Shown here: piece by piece, positions 44,226 to 53,542 of the stretch
Position numbering within the stretch: position 1 is the first letter of the stretch
Layout: each line of letters opens with the position of its first letter
Origin: Peribacillus muralis
GTDB taxonomy: Bacteria > Bacillota > Bacilli > Bacillales > DSM-1321
Length of the DNA stretch: 64,000 nucleotides
Reading direction: 5' to 3'
NCBI RefSeq assembly: GCF_001645685.2
Contig: NZ_CP017080.1
Span: forward strand, 548,001 to 612,000
Program-made: the position numbers and the translations under genes
Notes under the pieces: model-generated
Told to the model about the DNA's origin: nothing
The model's input: the letters and a program-made list of their open reading frames with translations, nothing else
Database searches by the model: none

Positions 44226-45365
44226 ATGTTTGAAACGTTAGCGAAGCAGGCGGTAGCAGATCGTCGCCATATTCATGAAAATCCAGAGCTTTCTGGAAGC
44301 GAGTGGGAAACAACGAAATTCATACGTGAGCGACTTGAATCATTAAATATCGAGATATTGGACTTCGAACCACCAGGTGTCATTGGTTACATTAGAGGAA
44401 CGAAGGGCGGGAAAACTGTTGCCCTACGTGCAGACATCGATGCATTGCCAATCCTTGAGGAGGGTGATAAACCGTATATCTCCAAGGTAAAGGGCGTATC
44501 TCATGCTTGTGGACATGACGGTCATACAGCCATCCTGCTTGCGGCAGCTGAATGGTTCAAGAAACCTGGGAATGAAGTGGAGCCAAACATCCTATTCATC
44601 TTCCAATCGGCAGAGGAAATTACGCCAAGTGGTGCTGACCGTCTCATTAAAATGGGTGTGCTGGACGGCGTAGATACGATTTTTGGCATTCATTTGTGGC
44701 AAAGCATGGAAAAGGGAAGGATGGGTCTAAAAGCTGGGGCTGCAATGGCGTCTGTAGATGACTTTGAAGTGAGAATTCAAGGATCGGGCGGGCACGGTGC
44801 AACCCCCCACGAAACGGTCGACCCTATTTATATCGCTACTCACTTAATTCAAGCGTATCAAGGAATCATTAGTCGAAAGCTCAATCCTGTTCATTCAGGG
44901 GTGTTGACGGTAGGGAAAATTGAAGGCGGCAGTACATATAACGTGATTCCAGATACTGCGAAACTGATAGGGACCATCCGCGCATTGTCTGTAGAGTCTG
45001 TACAAACAATTCAACAGCAAATGGTGAAAATTACTGAAGGTCTTTGCCAAACCTTTGGTGCAAAAGGGCATATTGATTTCATCGTAGGAACACCTCCGCT
45101 TGTGAATGATCCGAAAGAGGCGTCATTTGCTGAAACGGTCATTCGAAAAACATTCGGTGAGGATCGTTTCCAAACAGTTGATGCCTATATGGGCGCCGAA
45201 GATTTTTCTTACTACTTGCAGAAGAAGCCAGGGGCGTTCATCTTTGTGGGAATGAACAGTGAAAAGAGTGCATTTCCGCATCACCATCCGAAATTCGATA
45301 TCGACGAGGATGTCTTCGCCGATGCGATTGAACTTTTTACAGCGATCGTTACAGAATATCGATAA
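44226..45365 (+). CDS. M20-family amidohydrolase (N-acyl-amino acid hydrolase type)
   Basis: 379 residues. Metal ligands are in HACGHDGHTA, SAEEITPSGA and IFGIHLW; the lid domain includes GSGGHGATPHETVDPI. Near the end come GAEDFSYYLQ and the final HHHPKFDIDED. Close to hippurate hydrolase/N-acetyl-L-amino-acid deacylase. It releases the free amino acid and an acyl acid. AGGAG at 44211-44215 fits ATG 44226. Cotranscribed with the YfcC permease. Confidence 0.85.
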   Translation: MFETLAKQAVADRRHIHENPELSGSEWETTKFIRERLESLNIEILDFEPPGVIGYIRGTKGGKTVALRADIDALPILEEGDKPYISKVKGVSHACGHDGHTAILLAAAEWFKKPGNEVEPNILFIFQSAEEITPSGADRLIKMGVLDGVDTIFGIHLWQSMEKGRMGLKAGAAMASVDDFEVRIQGSGGHGATPHETVDPIYIATHLIQAYQGIISRKLNPVHSGVLTVGKIEGGSTYNVIPDTAKLIGTIRALSVESVQTIQQQMVKITEGLCQTFGAKGHIDFIVGTPPLVNDPKEASFAETVIRKTFGEDRFQTVDAYMGAEDFSYYLQKKPGAFIFVGMNSEKSAFPHHHPKFDIDEDVFADAIELFTAIVTEYR

Positions 45366-45373
45366 TAAGTTGA

Positions 45374-45406
45374 ATGACTCCGGCTAGGCTGCGGAGTCAT
45401 GTTTTT
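45374..45406 (+). terminator. Terminator after the M20 gene
   Basis: ATGACTCCG/CGGAGTCAT stem, 9-nt loop, GTTTTTA tail. Confidence 0.8.
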
Positions 45407-45453
45407 ATATTCATTGAAATGCATGAACGGCATAGTGGAGCTGGACAATAACG

Positions 45454-45483
45454 AAACCCCGCATTCATGGAAATACGGGGTTT
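45454..45483 (-). terminator. Hairpin at the chemoreceptor 3' end
   Basis: AAACCCCG/CGGGGTTT stem with a 14-nt loop, immediately after the chemoreceptor stop on the minus strand. Confidence 0.6.
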
Positions 45484-45488
45484 ATCGT

Positions 45489-47027
45489 TTAAGCTGGCGC
45501 TTGTTGATTTAGATGGCCAACCAAATCCATGACTTGTTTTGCCTGATCTTCAAGATGGAGGGATTGCTTCAGCAAAGAGTCCATCAAGAATGCCTGTTCA
45601 CTTGTAGAAGAGGCGATTTGCTGATTAGCTGAACGAGATTCCTGTGAATCATGCAGTAAGGACTCAAATATTTCATGAACGGACCTGTTCGTCTCCGTCA
45701 ATTGAAATATGCTTGATTCGTAGAGGCGCAATAGCTGGTTCACACCTTCGTTGGACGAATAAATCGATCCGAATACCAGCTGCGATTCATTTGCGATCTT
45801 CGCTCCCTTTTCCAAATCCATGATCGAATCTCCCACTTGCTTCTGTATCAATTCCGTTTCGTCTTGGATTTTACTGACCACACGGACAATCTCTTGAGCA
45901 GAAGAATCTGACTGTTTAGCGAGGTTCCTGACTTCTTCTGCAACAACAGCAAATCCCTTTCCAGCTTCTCCCGCACGAGCTGCCTCTATGGAAGCATTAA
46001 GGGCTAAAAGGTTAGTTTGATCTGAAATACGGTTAATCATGATGGTAAATTGCTCAATATCTTTTATTCGCTGTTTGAAGCCATGAATCGTATTCGCCAA
46101 ACCGGTAACATGCTCATTGACTGCTTCGAATTGAATATGAAGTTTCTTCATCAGCTGCTGACCTGCATCCACATGAACGCTGGTGGAAACCGAGTTCTCT
46201 GAAACCTCATTCGTGCGCTTGCCAAGGTCGAGGACCTGTTCTTCCATGCTCTTCAGCCTGATCATATTGGATTCCGTCAGGTCCTGATTGCGTTCCGTTT
46301 TTAGGGCCATGTTTTGGATATTGGCATTAATTTGGGCTGAGGCGCTATTGGTTTCCTGACTCGTTCCTTTAATCTCAGATGAGACGTGCAGCATATCTTG
46401 AGACATTAAATCCAATGCGGTCAACAGCTCCGTTGTTTTTTTCTCGATTTTGCTGTTCTGCTCCGATAAGTTTTTTTTCATTGATTCTTTGTGCAATAGC
46501 AGAACAATCGTTGCTCCGCTAGTCAAAATTAGGAAGAAAGCGTGTACCAGGAGAAGCGAAAACGCATAATTAGATGTTCCGCAAAGCAGCTCTGGAAATA
46601 AGAAGTAGCCTGCCAGATGCTGTATGGCAAAAATCATCGTGCTCAAAAGGACAAGCTGAATGGAATCAAAGAATGCGATTAAAGCAATGACCATAAAAAT
46701 TGAAAAATGGTATTCAACCAACCCATTCCCTCCAGCTATCATGGATATGGATGAAAACGTGAGGCATAACGTGATAAACCAAGGCAGCAACGGATGATTT
46801 CTATTTTTCTTATAGAATAGGCTTGCCAAAATGAAGAATATGATTGGAAGTAGAAACAATATGAAAAGAGAAAATGATAGGTGAGAAGGAAGCTGCGCAA
46901 TTTCCCTCATAATTAGATAGTCTTCTAAAAAACCCGTGTACCTGTGCAAGAAATGAATGAAGATTCCCATCAAAACCGTACCTGCACTAAACAATAACAT
47001 TAAATAATTCCCTTTGAATTTATTCAT
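45489..47027 (-). CDS. Methyl-accepting chemotaxis protein with multi-pass N-terminal domain
   Basis: 512 residues. The first about 190 residues hold around six hydrophobic helices with short loops and no large extracellular sensor domain. A coiled coil and the MCP signalling domain follow; the hairpin tip reads [28 protein letters not shown] receptor of this layout would sense ligands or energy state within or at the membrane. GGAG with 7-nt spacing supports ATG 47027 over 47042. The minus-strand leader contains a structured element and a terminator. Confidence 0.88.
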   Translation of the reverse strand: MNKFKGNYLMLLFSAGTVLMGIFIHFLHRYTGFLEDYLIMREIAQLPSHLSFSLFILFLLPIIFFILASLFYKKNRNHPLLPWFITLCLTFSSISMIAGGNGLVEYHFSIFMVIALIAFFDSIQLVLLSTMIFAIQHLAGYFLFPELLCGTSNYAFSLLLVHAFFLILTSGATIVLLLHKESMKKNLSEQNSKIEKKTTELLTALDLMSQDMLHVSSEIKGTSQETNSASAQINANIQNMALKTERNQDLTESNMIRLKSMEEQVLDLGKRTNEVSENSVSTSVHVDAGQQLMKKLHIQFEAVNEHVTGLANTIHGFKQRIKDIEQFTIMINRISDQTNLLALNASIEAARAGEAGKGFAVVAEEVRNLAKQSDSSAQEIVRVVSKIQDETELIQKQVGDSIMDLEKGAKIANESQLVFGSIYSSNEGVNQLLRLYESSIFQLTETNRSVHEIFESLLHDSQESRSANQQIASSTSEQAFLMDSLLKQSLHLEDQAKQVMDLVGHLNQQAPA

Positions 47028-47067
47028 GGTCATACTCCTCAATCAGTTAATAATCCAGATAAAAAAA

Positions 47068-47094
47068 GCTAACTAAACATTATGTTTAATTAGC
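47068..47094 (-). terminator. Leader terminator 41 nt upstream of the chemoreceptor start
   Basis: 27-nt inverted repeat with 12 of 13 matching arm positions (GCTAATTAAACAT / ATGTTTAGTTAGC on the minus strand), followed directly by TTTTTTT. It either ends the transcript of the 82-residue protein gene or works as an attenuator in the chemoreceptor leader. Confidence 0.7.
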
Positions 47095-47160
47095 CGGTTG
47101 CGCTACTGACTCCAAACTATCCAAGCGCCCATATACGGATAGTTCTTCAAAGTCTCAGGA
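47095..47160 (-). promoter_or_regulatory. Candidate structured RNA leader with possible pseudoknot
   Basis: Read on the minus strand: an outer helix CTGAgACT/AGTCAG (47151-47158 with 47106-47111), an inner perfect 8-bp helix AACTATCC/GGATAGTT, and a 14-nt loop whose GCGCT (47124-47128) can pair with AGCGC (47100-47104) downstream. The terminator at 47068-47094 follows at once. This resembles an expression platform. It matches no riboswitch consensus that I can recall. Confidence 0.45.
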
Positions 47161-47272
47161 TTCATATAACATCTATATCGGTTTGGATCTTGAAATCTTG
47201 ATGAATTATGATTTGGTAGCATAAAAAATTTCAGGGAGGGAGTGTAATGATTATGTGAGGCGGCGATCCTGA

Positions 47273-47521
47273 TCATTTCTTTTTATTTAGTTTTTCATTC
47301 CCATGTTTGAAGTTACCCGTAATTTTGGCGAGAAGTAATTGTACCTCCAATATATTGTTTTCAACGTCTTTAATTTTTTTTAACAGCCGTTCTGCTTCTT
47401 TATCCTTTACGACCTTGATTTGTTTATTATGGAAATAAATGATTATGGTTGCTTTTTTTGTGACGATATAAGTGAAGGGTTCTTCCATTAATTTATTCCG
47501 TTTATCTAGTTCCCCCATCAT
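47273..47521 (-). CDS. Uncharacterised small protein (82 aa)
   Basis: A beta-rich start (PFTYIVTKKATIIIYFHNKQI) is followed by a charged helix with heptad-like spacing (KEAERLLKKIKDVENNILEVQ) and a Lys-rich tail. AAGGAGAG precedes the start; ATG 47521 or 47518 are both possible. I do not recognise the family. Confidence 0.6.
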   Translation of the reverse strand: MMGELDKRNKLMEEPFTYIVTKKATIIIYFHNKQIKVVKDKEAERLLKKIKDVENNILEVQLLLAKITGNFKHGNEKLNKKK

Positions 47522-47687
47522 AATCTCTCCTTTTTTTTAAAGTGTTCTCCATTTTGATAGTAAAGTTGTTATTTGAATAAAAGCAAATCCCGGGAAACGG
47601 TATTGTCAATTTGATAAAAAAATCCCATAGACATAACCTCTCGTTTTTAAATTTTCAATAGTATTAGAGGTTTTAGAAAAAAATCCC

Positions 47688-47718
47688 ATAAATATTATTT
47701 AGAGAAAATAATATTTAT
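47688..47718. promoter_or_regulatory. 31-bp AT palindrome upstream of glnH
   Basis: Perfect 13-bp arms ATAAATATTATTT / AAATAATATTTAT about a 5-nt centre, 94 bp before glnH. The flanking sequence also carries two direct copies of AAAAAAATCCCATA (about 47619-47632 and 47678-47690). An operator is more likely than a terminator, since there is no GC and no T run. The rest of the 47522-47812 gap shows no gene. Confidence 0.5.
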
Positions 47719-47812
47719 TCTAAAAATTCATATTATATTACTTTATACTTATGCTATATTATAGGGAGAATAATAAATTATCACGCATAATCAAAGAATT
47801 GGAGTGATTTCA

Positions 47813-48589
47813 ATGAAGAAGCTTGGTTTACTTAGTCTGCTTTTGATTTTGACTATCTTTATCTCTGCATGTGGGAGCAATGATGGAAAAAATGCAGGTG
47901 AGGAAAAGAAAAATGAAAAAGTATATAAAGTTGGCGTGGATACGACATATCCACCGTTTGAATTCAAAGAAGGAAACGAATATAAAGGCATAGATATTGA
48001 TTTAATCAATGCAGTAGCGAAAGACCAGAATTTTAAAATCAAATTAACTCCGATGGATTTCGGCGGAATCATTCCGGCGATGCAAGCCAATCAGCTTGAT
48101 GTGGCCATTGCAGGAATGAGCATTACCGAGGATAGAAAAAAGGTTGTTGATTTCTCAACGCCATATTTCGATGCAGGCTTGACTGTCGTCGTGACGAAAG
48201 ATAATAAGACGACCAAATCAGTTGCTGACCTTAAAGGGAAGACAGTAGCAGTAAAAAAAGGGACAACCGGTGCTAAATATGCTCAGGATAATGCTAGTGA
48301 ATTAAAGATTAAAGTGGTTCAGTTCAATGACTCACCAGCGATGTTCCAAGAAGTGTCGAATGGTAACGCCGATGCACTTATAGAAGATTATCCCGTTATC
48401 TCCTATGCCATTGCCCAAAAAGACCTTGGCTTGAAAACCGTAGGTGACCGCTTGAATGGCGATCAGTATGGAATTGCTGTATTGAAAGGTGAAAATCAGG
48501 ATCTTTTGAAGAAAATTAATGATGGTCTTGCCAATCTGAAAAAAGATGGCAAGTATGATGAAATCATAAAAACGTATCTTGGAGAATAG
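47813..48589 (+). CDS. glnH: Amino-acid ABC transporter substrate-binding lipoprotein (GlnH type)
   Basis: 258 residues. The lipobox ISACGS makes Cys about residue 20 the lipid anchor. It is a type II periplasmic-binding-fold polar amino-acid receptor. MDFGGIIPAMQANQLDVAIAG, ITEDRKKVVDFSTPYF and DQYGIAVLKGENQDL follow E. coli GlnH closely. Glutamine is the best guess; arginine or cystine cannot be excluded. GGAG supports ATG 47813. It is separated from the permease gene by a strong terminator, which would keep receptor mRNA in excess. Confidence 0.82.
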   Translation: MKKLGLLSLLLILTIFISACGSNDGKNAGEEKKNEKVYKVGVDTTYPPFEFKEGNEYKGIDIDLINAVAKDQNFKIKLTPMDFGGIIPAMQANQLDVAIAGMSITEDRKKVVDFSTPYFDAGLTVVVTKDNKTTKSVADLKGKTVAVKKGTTGAKYAQDNASELKIKVVQFNDSPAMFQEVSNGNADALIEDYPVISYAIAQKDLGLKTVGDRLNGDQYGIAVLKGENQDLLKKINDGLANLKKDGKYDEIIKTYLGE

Positions 48590-48603
48590 GTTAAAGGCTC
48601 AAT

Positions 48604-48628
48604 AAGCGCGCCTAAGGCGCGCTTTCTT
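48604..48628 (+). terminator. Intra-operon terminator glnH-glnP
   Basis: 9-bp GC-rich stem AAGCGCGCC/GGCGCGCTT with TAA loop and TCTTTTT tail. Partial read-through is presumably needed for glnPQ. Confidence 0.85.
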
Positions 48629-48647
48629 TTTCGGAGGGGTGAAAGTA

Positions 48648-49292
48648 ATGGATATTATTGTTGCGGCGTTGCCTATGTTAGTAAAAGGACTTCAGGTGAC
48701 GCTTTACATCTTTGTGATTGCCATTATCCTAGGTTTTTTGATTGGTTTAGTAGTGGCCTTGCTACGACTTGCCCCTATCAAGATCTTGAACTGGATTGCA
48801 AAGGTTTATGTGGATGCGATACGAGGGACACCGTTCATCGTGCAGTTGTTTTTTATTTATTTCGGAGTGAACTCGCTAAATATCATTTCATTGAACAGTA
48901 CGACAGCTGGAATCATCACGGTTGCGATCAACGCCGGAGCATATTTTGCTGAAATAATAAGAGCCGGGATACAATCGATCGATAAAGGCCAAACGGAAGC
49001 GGCAAGATCAATCGGGTTCACTGGGACTCAAGCGATGCGCTATGTCGTGCTGCCACAGGCCTTTAGAAGGATGCTTCCTACAATTACGAACCAATCGATC
49101 ATTAGCTTGAAAGATACATCTCTCTTATCCGTCATCGGGATTGCCGATTTGACGCAGCAAGGTCAAATTCAAGCCTCGGCAACGTTTGAGGCATTCAAGA
49201 TTTGGCTGGTTGTCGGTGTGATTTACTTTATCATCATTTATTTGATAACCCTGATTGCCAATTTCATTGAAAGGAGGGTTCAAGTGCGATGA
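48648..49292 (+). CDS. glnP: Amino-acid ABC transporter permease (GlnP type)
   Basis: 214 residues with five to six helices of the His/Glu/Gln/Arg permease family. The EAA loop is [25 protein letters not shown], and [16 protein letters not shown] is the typical second-helix region. GGAGGGG with 8-nt spacing fixes ATG 48648 (the frame opens at 48639). It overlaps glnQ by 4 nt. Confidence 0.87.
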   Translation: MDIIVAALPMLVKGLQVTLYIFVIAIILGFLIGLVVALLRLAPIKILNWIAKVYVDAIRGTPFIVQLFFIYFGVNSLNIISLNSTTAGIITVAINAGAYFAEIIRAGIQSIDKGQTEAARSIGFTGTQAMRYVVLPQAFRRMLPTITNQSIISLKDTSLLSVIGIADLTQQGQIQASATFEAFKIWLVVGVIYFIIIYLITLIANFIERRVQVR

Positions 49293-50023
49293 GCATCATT
49301 ACTGTAAAAAACCTGAGAAAATCATTTGGAGCTGTCGAGGTGTTAAAGGATATTAATGCAGTAGTACAGGAAAAGGAAGTAATTTGTGTAATAGGCCCTT
49401 CTGGATCTGGAAAAAGTACATTTCTGCGATGCCTGAACCTTCTTGAAGAGGTAACGGGCGGGGAAGTGGTCGTTAACGGACACAACATAACCGACCCTAA
49501 AAGAAAAATCAATATAAACAAAGTGCGGCAAGAGGTAGGAATGGTTTTTCAACATTTCAATCTATTTCCTCACAAGACGGTATTGGAAAACATAACATTG
49601 GGCCCGATCAAAATTCGCGCCACCGATAAGGCCGAAGCGGCGAGATTGGCACTTGAGTTATTGGATAAGGTGGGTTTGAGGGAGAAGGCGAGCAGCTATC
49701 CAGGAGAACTTTCCGGAGGGCAAAAGCAGCGGGTTGCCATCGCTAGGGCACTGGCAATGAATCCGAAAATCATGCTATTCGACGAGCCGACTTCTGCGCT
49801 TGATCCTGAAATGGTCGGAGATGTCTTAGAGGTAATGAAGCAACTGGCTAAAGAAGGCATGACAATGGTCGTCGTCACGCATGAAATGGGCTTTGCCCGC
49901 GAAGTCGGTGACCGAGTCATTTTCATGGATGGAGGGTACATCGTTGAAGAAAACGAGCCGAATGCATTATTCGGCAACCCACAGCATGAGAGAACCAAAT
50001 CCTTCTTGAGTAAGGTGCTATAA
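49289..50023 (+). CDS. glnQ: Amino-acid ABC transporter ATP-binding protein (GlnQ type)
   Basis: 244 residues. Walker [11 protein letters not shown]-loop [10 protein letters not shown], signature [15 protein letters not shown], Walker [13 protein letters not shown] and H-loop VVTHEMGFA. It powers the GlnP permease at the inner face of the membrane. AAGGAGGG precedes the ATG within glnP. End of the operon, followed by a long hairpin. Confidence 0.88.
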   Translation: MSIITVKNLRKSFGAVEVLKDINAVVQEKEVICVIGPSGSGKSTFLRCLNLLEEVTGGEVVVNGHNITDPKRKININKVRQEVGMVFQHFNLFPHKTVLENITLGPIKIRATDKAEAARLALELLDKVGLREKASSYPGELSGGQKQRVAIARALAMNPKIMLFDEPTSALDPEMVGDVLEVMKQLAKEGMTMVVVTHEMGFAREVGDRVIFMDGGYIVEENEPNALFGNPQHERTKSFLSKVL

Positions 50024-50068
50024 CAAAAATCATGAGATTGCCGTTCAAATAAGTAAGCCATGGCAGAA

Positions 50069-50160
50069 GTTGTGCATAAAGTGTGGATAAAGGAATGTGG
50101 ACATGAGGGACAACCCGATCGCCCATCCCTTTGCCTTCACTTTGTGCATAACTTTTTTTT
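50069..50160 (+). terminator. Long hairpin with T run after glnQ
   Basis: 15-nt arms GTTGTGCATAAAGTG and CACTTTGTGCATAAC pair throughout when two G-U pairs are allowed. They enclose 54 nt and are followed by eight Ts. A plausible operon terminator. Confidence 0.6.
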
Positions 50161-50738
50161 ATAGGGAAAAGAAGCCTGTTGCAGGTATATGCAAATGTCA
50201 GATCATTGATATTGAAGGTATCTATAGTTGGTGGTGGTGCACTTAATTCAAGAGTACACAAGAAATTGACGAGAAACGACCCCGATTACGTGTGAAAGGC
50301 GTAATTTTTATGAACACCCGCAGCAAATTCAATTCACAGCCCCTCCGAACTCTCGAGTTACTCAATTTGAGTGATATCGAGAATTGAACTCCTGTTGCCC
50401 CTCGTACTTCGAACGTTTCATTGCACCCCCTTATGCAGAGGCTGTTTGCCCAGCGCTTTTGCTCCTTTTGGGTCTCACTTGGACAAAATCCTCAAGAATG
50501 AGTCCCGTATGTTCGATTCAATCCATTTAAAACCGTTTGTGCCTTCGTGGGTGAGTGGAACGCAATGATTTTTGTTCGTATTCGTACGATCTGATATTCA
50601 TCTCTTAAGGACTCTGGTTGAGTGATTGAGATAGTCGGAATATTTAAAAGCTGTTGTCGCCGATTGAGCTTGCAATACAGCTAGCTTCTGTAAAGATGAC
50701 TACGTTGCTACAGTTCCTTCAATTTCAAATGAAAAATC
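50161..50738. other. Intergenic region glnQ-PIG-L gene
   Basis: No gene. It contains a decayed dispersed repeat (listed separately) and two small hairpins: CTCGAG..ACTCAA/TTGAGT..TCGAG near 50353-50382, and GGGTCTCACTTG paired with CAAGAATGAGTCCC near 50469-50506. A 65-codon frame at 50371-50568 has no start signal and is not called. Confidence 0.45.
50400..50530. repeat. Decayed copy of the dispersed Bacillus intergenic repeat
   Basis: CAGCGCTTTTGCTCCTTTTG, GGTCTCACTTGGAC and GAGTCCCGTATGTTCGATTC followed by AATCC align with GTCGCTTCGCTCCTGCGGGG, TCTCCCTTGACTCGC and GGAGTCTCGTGCCTTCCGCT-CCAATC of the common element. Many substitutions; the central stem is still foldable. Confidence 0.55.
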
Positions 50739-50776
50739 AAAAGGGTTTCGGCATGTTCTCATTCCGAAACCCTTTT
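50739..50776. terminator. Bidirectional terminator, GGGTTTCGG family
   Basis: AAAAGGGTTTCGG(C)ATG / CATTCCGAAACCCTTT stem with one mismatch and a 4-nt loop. It ends the PIG-L gene from the right; sequence family shared with 12306 and 21077. Confidence 0.8.
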
Positions 50777-50817
50777 GGGCTGCAATGCTGACCTAAGGAC
50801 TGCATTGGTGTTTTGTT

Positions 50818-53322
50818 TTACTGTGTTCCATAACAAATCAGGTTCGTCATGATGCGGTATCCGCCTGGGACCTGACCTTGAATTTGGCGGTAGAGGACAA
50901 GGTTGGTGTAGAGGTAAGTGCCTTTACCGTAATTAGCCATCAGGATTCCCCCATCGAATGGTGCTTCGTTTGGATCGGCCATGGTAATGAATGTTTCAAA
51001 AGAGGCGTCCCACTTCATTGGGAAATATAATCCTCTTTCCTGCACCCAATTTTCCCAGTCATCCGCTGTTATTTTGTTTGGATAGTTGAAAAGGGGTGAT
51101 TCTGGTTTTAGCACGTTAACCTTGGCTTTTTCATCCGTCACCCTCCATCGAATCGAAGGATTTCCGAGAGTTAGTGGATATGGAGCAGTAGTCATGGGGT
51201 CCCAGCCATCACCCGGTTTGTGGTATTGAACGACGAGATGGCCACCATTTTCCACATATTGAAGCAAGCGTGCATTATTGGCCCTTAAATCTTCCCTGGA
51301 TAAATAGGCACGTATGCCTGTGACGATCGTATCGTATTGGCTCAAATCAGCTTCAGCCAAATCAACTGGAGTCAATTTTGTAATGACAAGCCCTGCATGG
51401 TTTAAATAATCTGCCACCTTATCAAATCCACTGTCGATGTAACCGACCTTTAATGAGTCGGGCATTGAAAGCTCAAATGCGGCGGTGTTGATGGCTGCAG
51501 GATATTGGTAATAGAACGTTCCAATATGATCATAAGAAATTTCCTGAATGGTCGAGTCAAAATCCTTTCCGTGAACGGTAGCAACTGCCTTGATTTGATA
51601 ATCACCATTTTGAATCGTTTTAGGTGGTGTGAGGATGAATTTCACTTGTTTTTCTTCTGAATGTTTCCTAAAAGATACAATGGCTTTTTTCGGATGTACC
51701 TTCCAGTTCTTTGGAGTATTTAAAGCGACCTTTGCAGATGCTTTTCCTTCTGAATAATTTTTCAGAGATACGGTCACGGGGATTTCTTCTCTTACATCTG
51801 CTGTATTAACAACGATATCTTCCGGAGAAAGGGAAAGGGAAACGTCGGGAAGGACTGCAATCGTTCCATCCAATTCTTCCGTAATGGAGGTTTTCGTCGT
51901 GCCATACCCATAAGTGATGTTGGCAGCAATCGTTGGGCCCCCATAAGCTTGATAATAGGATGCATCCTCCGGCACTTTAACTTGGTACGTAATGGTTGCC
52001 GCTTCATTTGGTGCAAGACTGACACTTTTGGATGGTGTGTTCGTCTTCCATCCTTTAGGCACACTCACTGCAGCCGTGACTTTTTTCAATGTTTGCTTTC
52101 CATCATTTTTAAGTGTGATGGTCACCTTCGTTTTTTGGCCCTTCGTTAGGATGTTGGAATCTGCTATAGCTTGAACGTCCAATCCTGAAGAGACATAGCT
52201 GACTGCTTGTAATTGCTCTTCCTTTAATGAAACCTTATGAAGCAGGTCATTCGTCAGCGCATGGCTTAGCTTCGCATTTTTTATTTGTATGCTCAGGTTA
52301 CGCAGATGAGAAAGAGCTGTCTGGGATTTGGAAAAAACACGTTTTTCATTTGGATAGGCTGCAATGACAGCATCCAAATTTCTCTGGATATCGTTCAAGT
52401 CTTTCTTCAATTTCCTAGCTGAAGGAGGGAGTTTTTCAGCCCATTCCGTAAAATTGTAAGGTACACCCGCAAAAAGTTCCGACTTATTCATAGTATCGAC
52501 GGCACTTTGCTTCAAATCAAGATGGATCTGCCGCGGTTCAGCAGGAATATTGGAACCCATGCCCTGACTTTTATGGAGGTAACGGGATTGTTCTCCGAGT
52601 TGTGGATAAGTCATGCCGTAGATGGGATCATATTTCCCGATTTCAATGGAGGTGGTGGCTTTGTCTGCCGAGGCAACAGGTAAATACAACTTTTTCACCT
52701 GCCATACCGATAGCCCCTGCTTCAATTGATGTGGAAAAATGGTCGGATCTGCCGCATCCTTGAATGCACGCTCACTTAAGATCGTCATCGTGCGGTGATG
52801 TCCATGCTGGGTATCATCATTTTGGAAGGATGGCAACAAGATATCGGGCTGGTACGTTCGGATAAAGCGGATAAGCCGCTCGTACGTAAGCTGTTCTCCC
52901 CATTTTTCCAATGTTTCTTCAGGCGTTTTCGAGAAGCCGAAATCATAGATGGGATCTGATGTCGTTTCACTTAGATGATATGCCTTCACTCCGGTGATCT
53001 TTGCAGCTTCTATCATTTCCCTTGAACGGATGATACCAAGCGCGTTGTCCAGTTCATCACCAATTTCATTTTGCCCGCCTTCACCCCTGTTTGCAATCAA
53101 GCTCGATGTCTTCACGCCCAATCCTCTGGAAAGGTAAGCGAGAAAGTCACTGCGTTCATCATCTGGATGGGCACCGCTGTTTAGGAATGTAACGGTTGTC
53201 CCGAGAGGCTTGACTGCATTCCATAACGCGACATTTGCTTTCTCCGGATTTGCTGAAACCCCACTCAACGGCAATAGTACAAGCACTAATAAAAGAGAAA
53301 AAAATATCCGTATTTTTTCCAT
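50818..53322 (-). CDS. Secreted PIG-L deacetylase with NEW3 domains
   Basis: 834 residues. Signal peptide at 1-24 (IRIFFSLLLVLVLLPLSG). The PIG-L/LmbE domain (about 40-270) has the zinc motif AHPDDE and the later HGHHRT. A helical linker follows, then two Ig-like NEW3 segments (about 395-475 and 505-600). The C-terminal ThuA/GATase-like domain contains DTIVTGIRAYLSR and GGHLVVQYHKPGDGW. It probably removes N-acetyl groups from an extracellular amino-sugar glycoconjugate. A TTAGT...ACTAA operator lies 57 bp upstream, and the ROK regulator gene is divergent. Confidence 0.82.
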   Translation of the reverse strand: MEKIRIFFSLLLVLVLLPLSGVSANPEKANVALWNAVKPLGTTVTFLNSGAHPDDERSDFLAYLSRGLGVKTSSLIANRGEGGQNEIGDELDNALGIIRSREMIEAAKITGVKAYHLSETTSDPIYDFGFSKTPEETLEKWGEQLTYERLIRFIRTYQPDILLPSFQNDDTQHGHHRTMTILSERAFKDAADPTIFPHQLKQGLSVWQVKKLYLPVASADKATTSIEIGKYDPIYGMTYPQLGEQSRYLHKSQGMGSNIPAEPRQIHLDLKQSAVDTMNKSELFAGVPYNFTEWAEKLPPSARKLKKDLNDIQRNLDAVIAAYPNEKRVFSKSQTALSHLRNLSIQIKNAKLSHALTNDLLHKVSLKEEQLQAVSYVSSGLDVQAIADSNILTKGQKTKVTITLKNDGKQTLKKVTAAVSVPKGWKTNTPSKSVSLAPNEAATITYQVKVPEDASYYQAYGGPTIAANITYGYGTTKTSITEELDGTIAVLPDVSLSLSPEDIVVNTADVREEIPVTVSLKNYSEGKASAKVALNTPKNWKVHPKKAIVSFRKHSEEKQVKFILTPPKTIQNGDYQIKAVATVHGKDFDSTIQEISYDHIGTFYYQYPAAINTAAFELSMPDSLKVGYIDSGFDKVADYLNHAGLVITKLTPVDLAEADLSQYDTIVTGIRAYLSREDLRANNARLLQYVENGGHLVVQYHKPGDGWDPMTTAPYPLTLGNPSIRWRVTDEKAKVNVLKPESPLFNYPNKITADDWENWVQERGLYFPMKWDASFETFITMADPNEAPFDGGILMANYGKGTYLYTNLVLYRQIQGQVPGGYRIMTNLICYGTQ

Positions 53323-53378
53323 TTATTAGTTCAACCCCCTTCTAATTTTTTAAAGCTTTAATGAAGAAAGAAAATATA

Positions 53379-53403
53379 GGTTAGTACTGCTTTCTAACTA
53401 ACC
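53379..53403. promoter_or_regulatory. ROK-type operator 1
   Basis: GGTTAGT, 11 nt, ACTAACC: a 7-bp perfect inverted repeat positioned to control the PIG-L gene. ROK regulators of the XylR/NagC group bind TTAGT-type arms. Confidence 0.55.
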
Positions 53404-53542
53404 AGAAGAAAGATGGTATCTAATGAATATCATTTATGGTTATATTTGTAAATGATTAGAAGTAACTATTATAATCAGTCAATTTAAGCTAGTCAAAAAA
53501 ACTCCTTGTATGTCATGTCATTTTAAATTTCTGGAAAATTAA

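Noticed and set aside
50069..50560. tmRNA, RNase P or another known structured RNA in the gap after glnQ
   Set aside because: Hairpins are present, but no conserved core of these RNAs could be matched; the right part is explained by the decayed repeat.
50371..50568. 65-codon ORF between glnQ and the PIG-L gene
   Set aside because: No ribosome-binding site; it crosses a decayed repeat.
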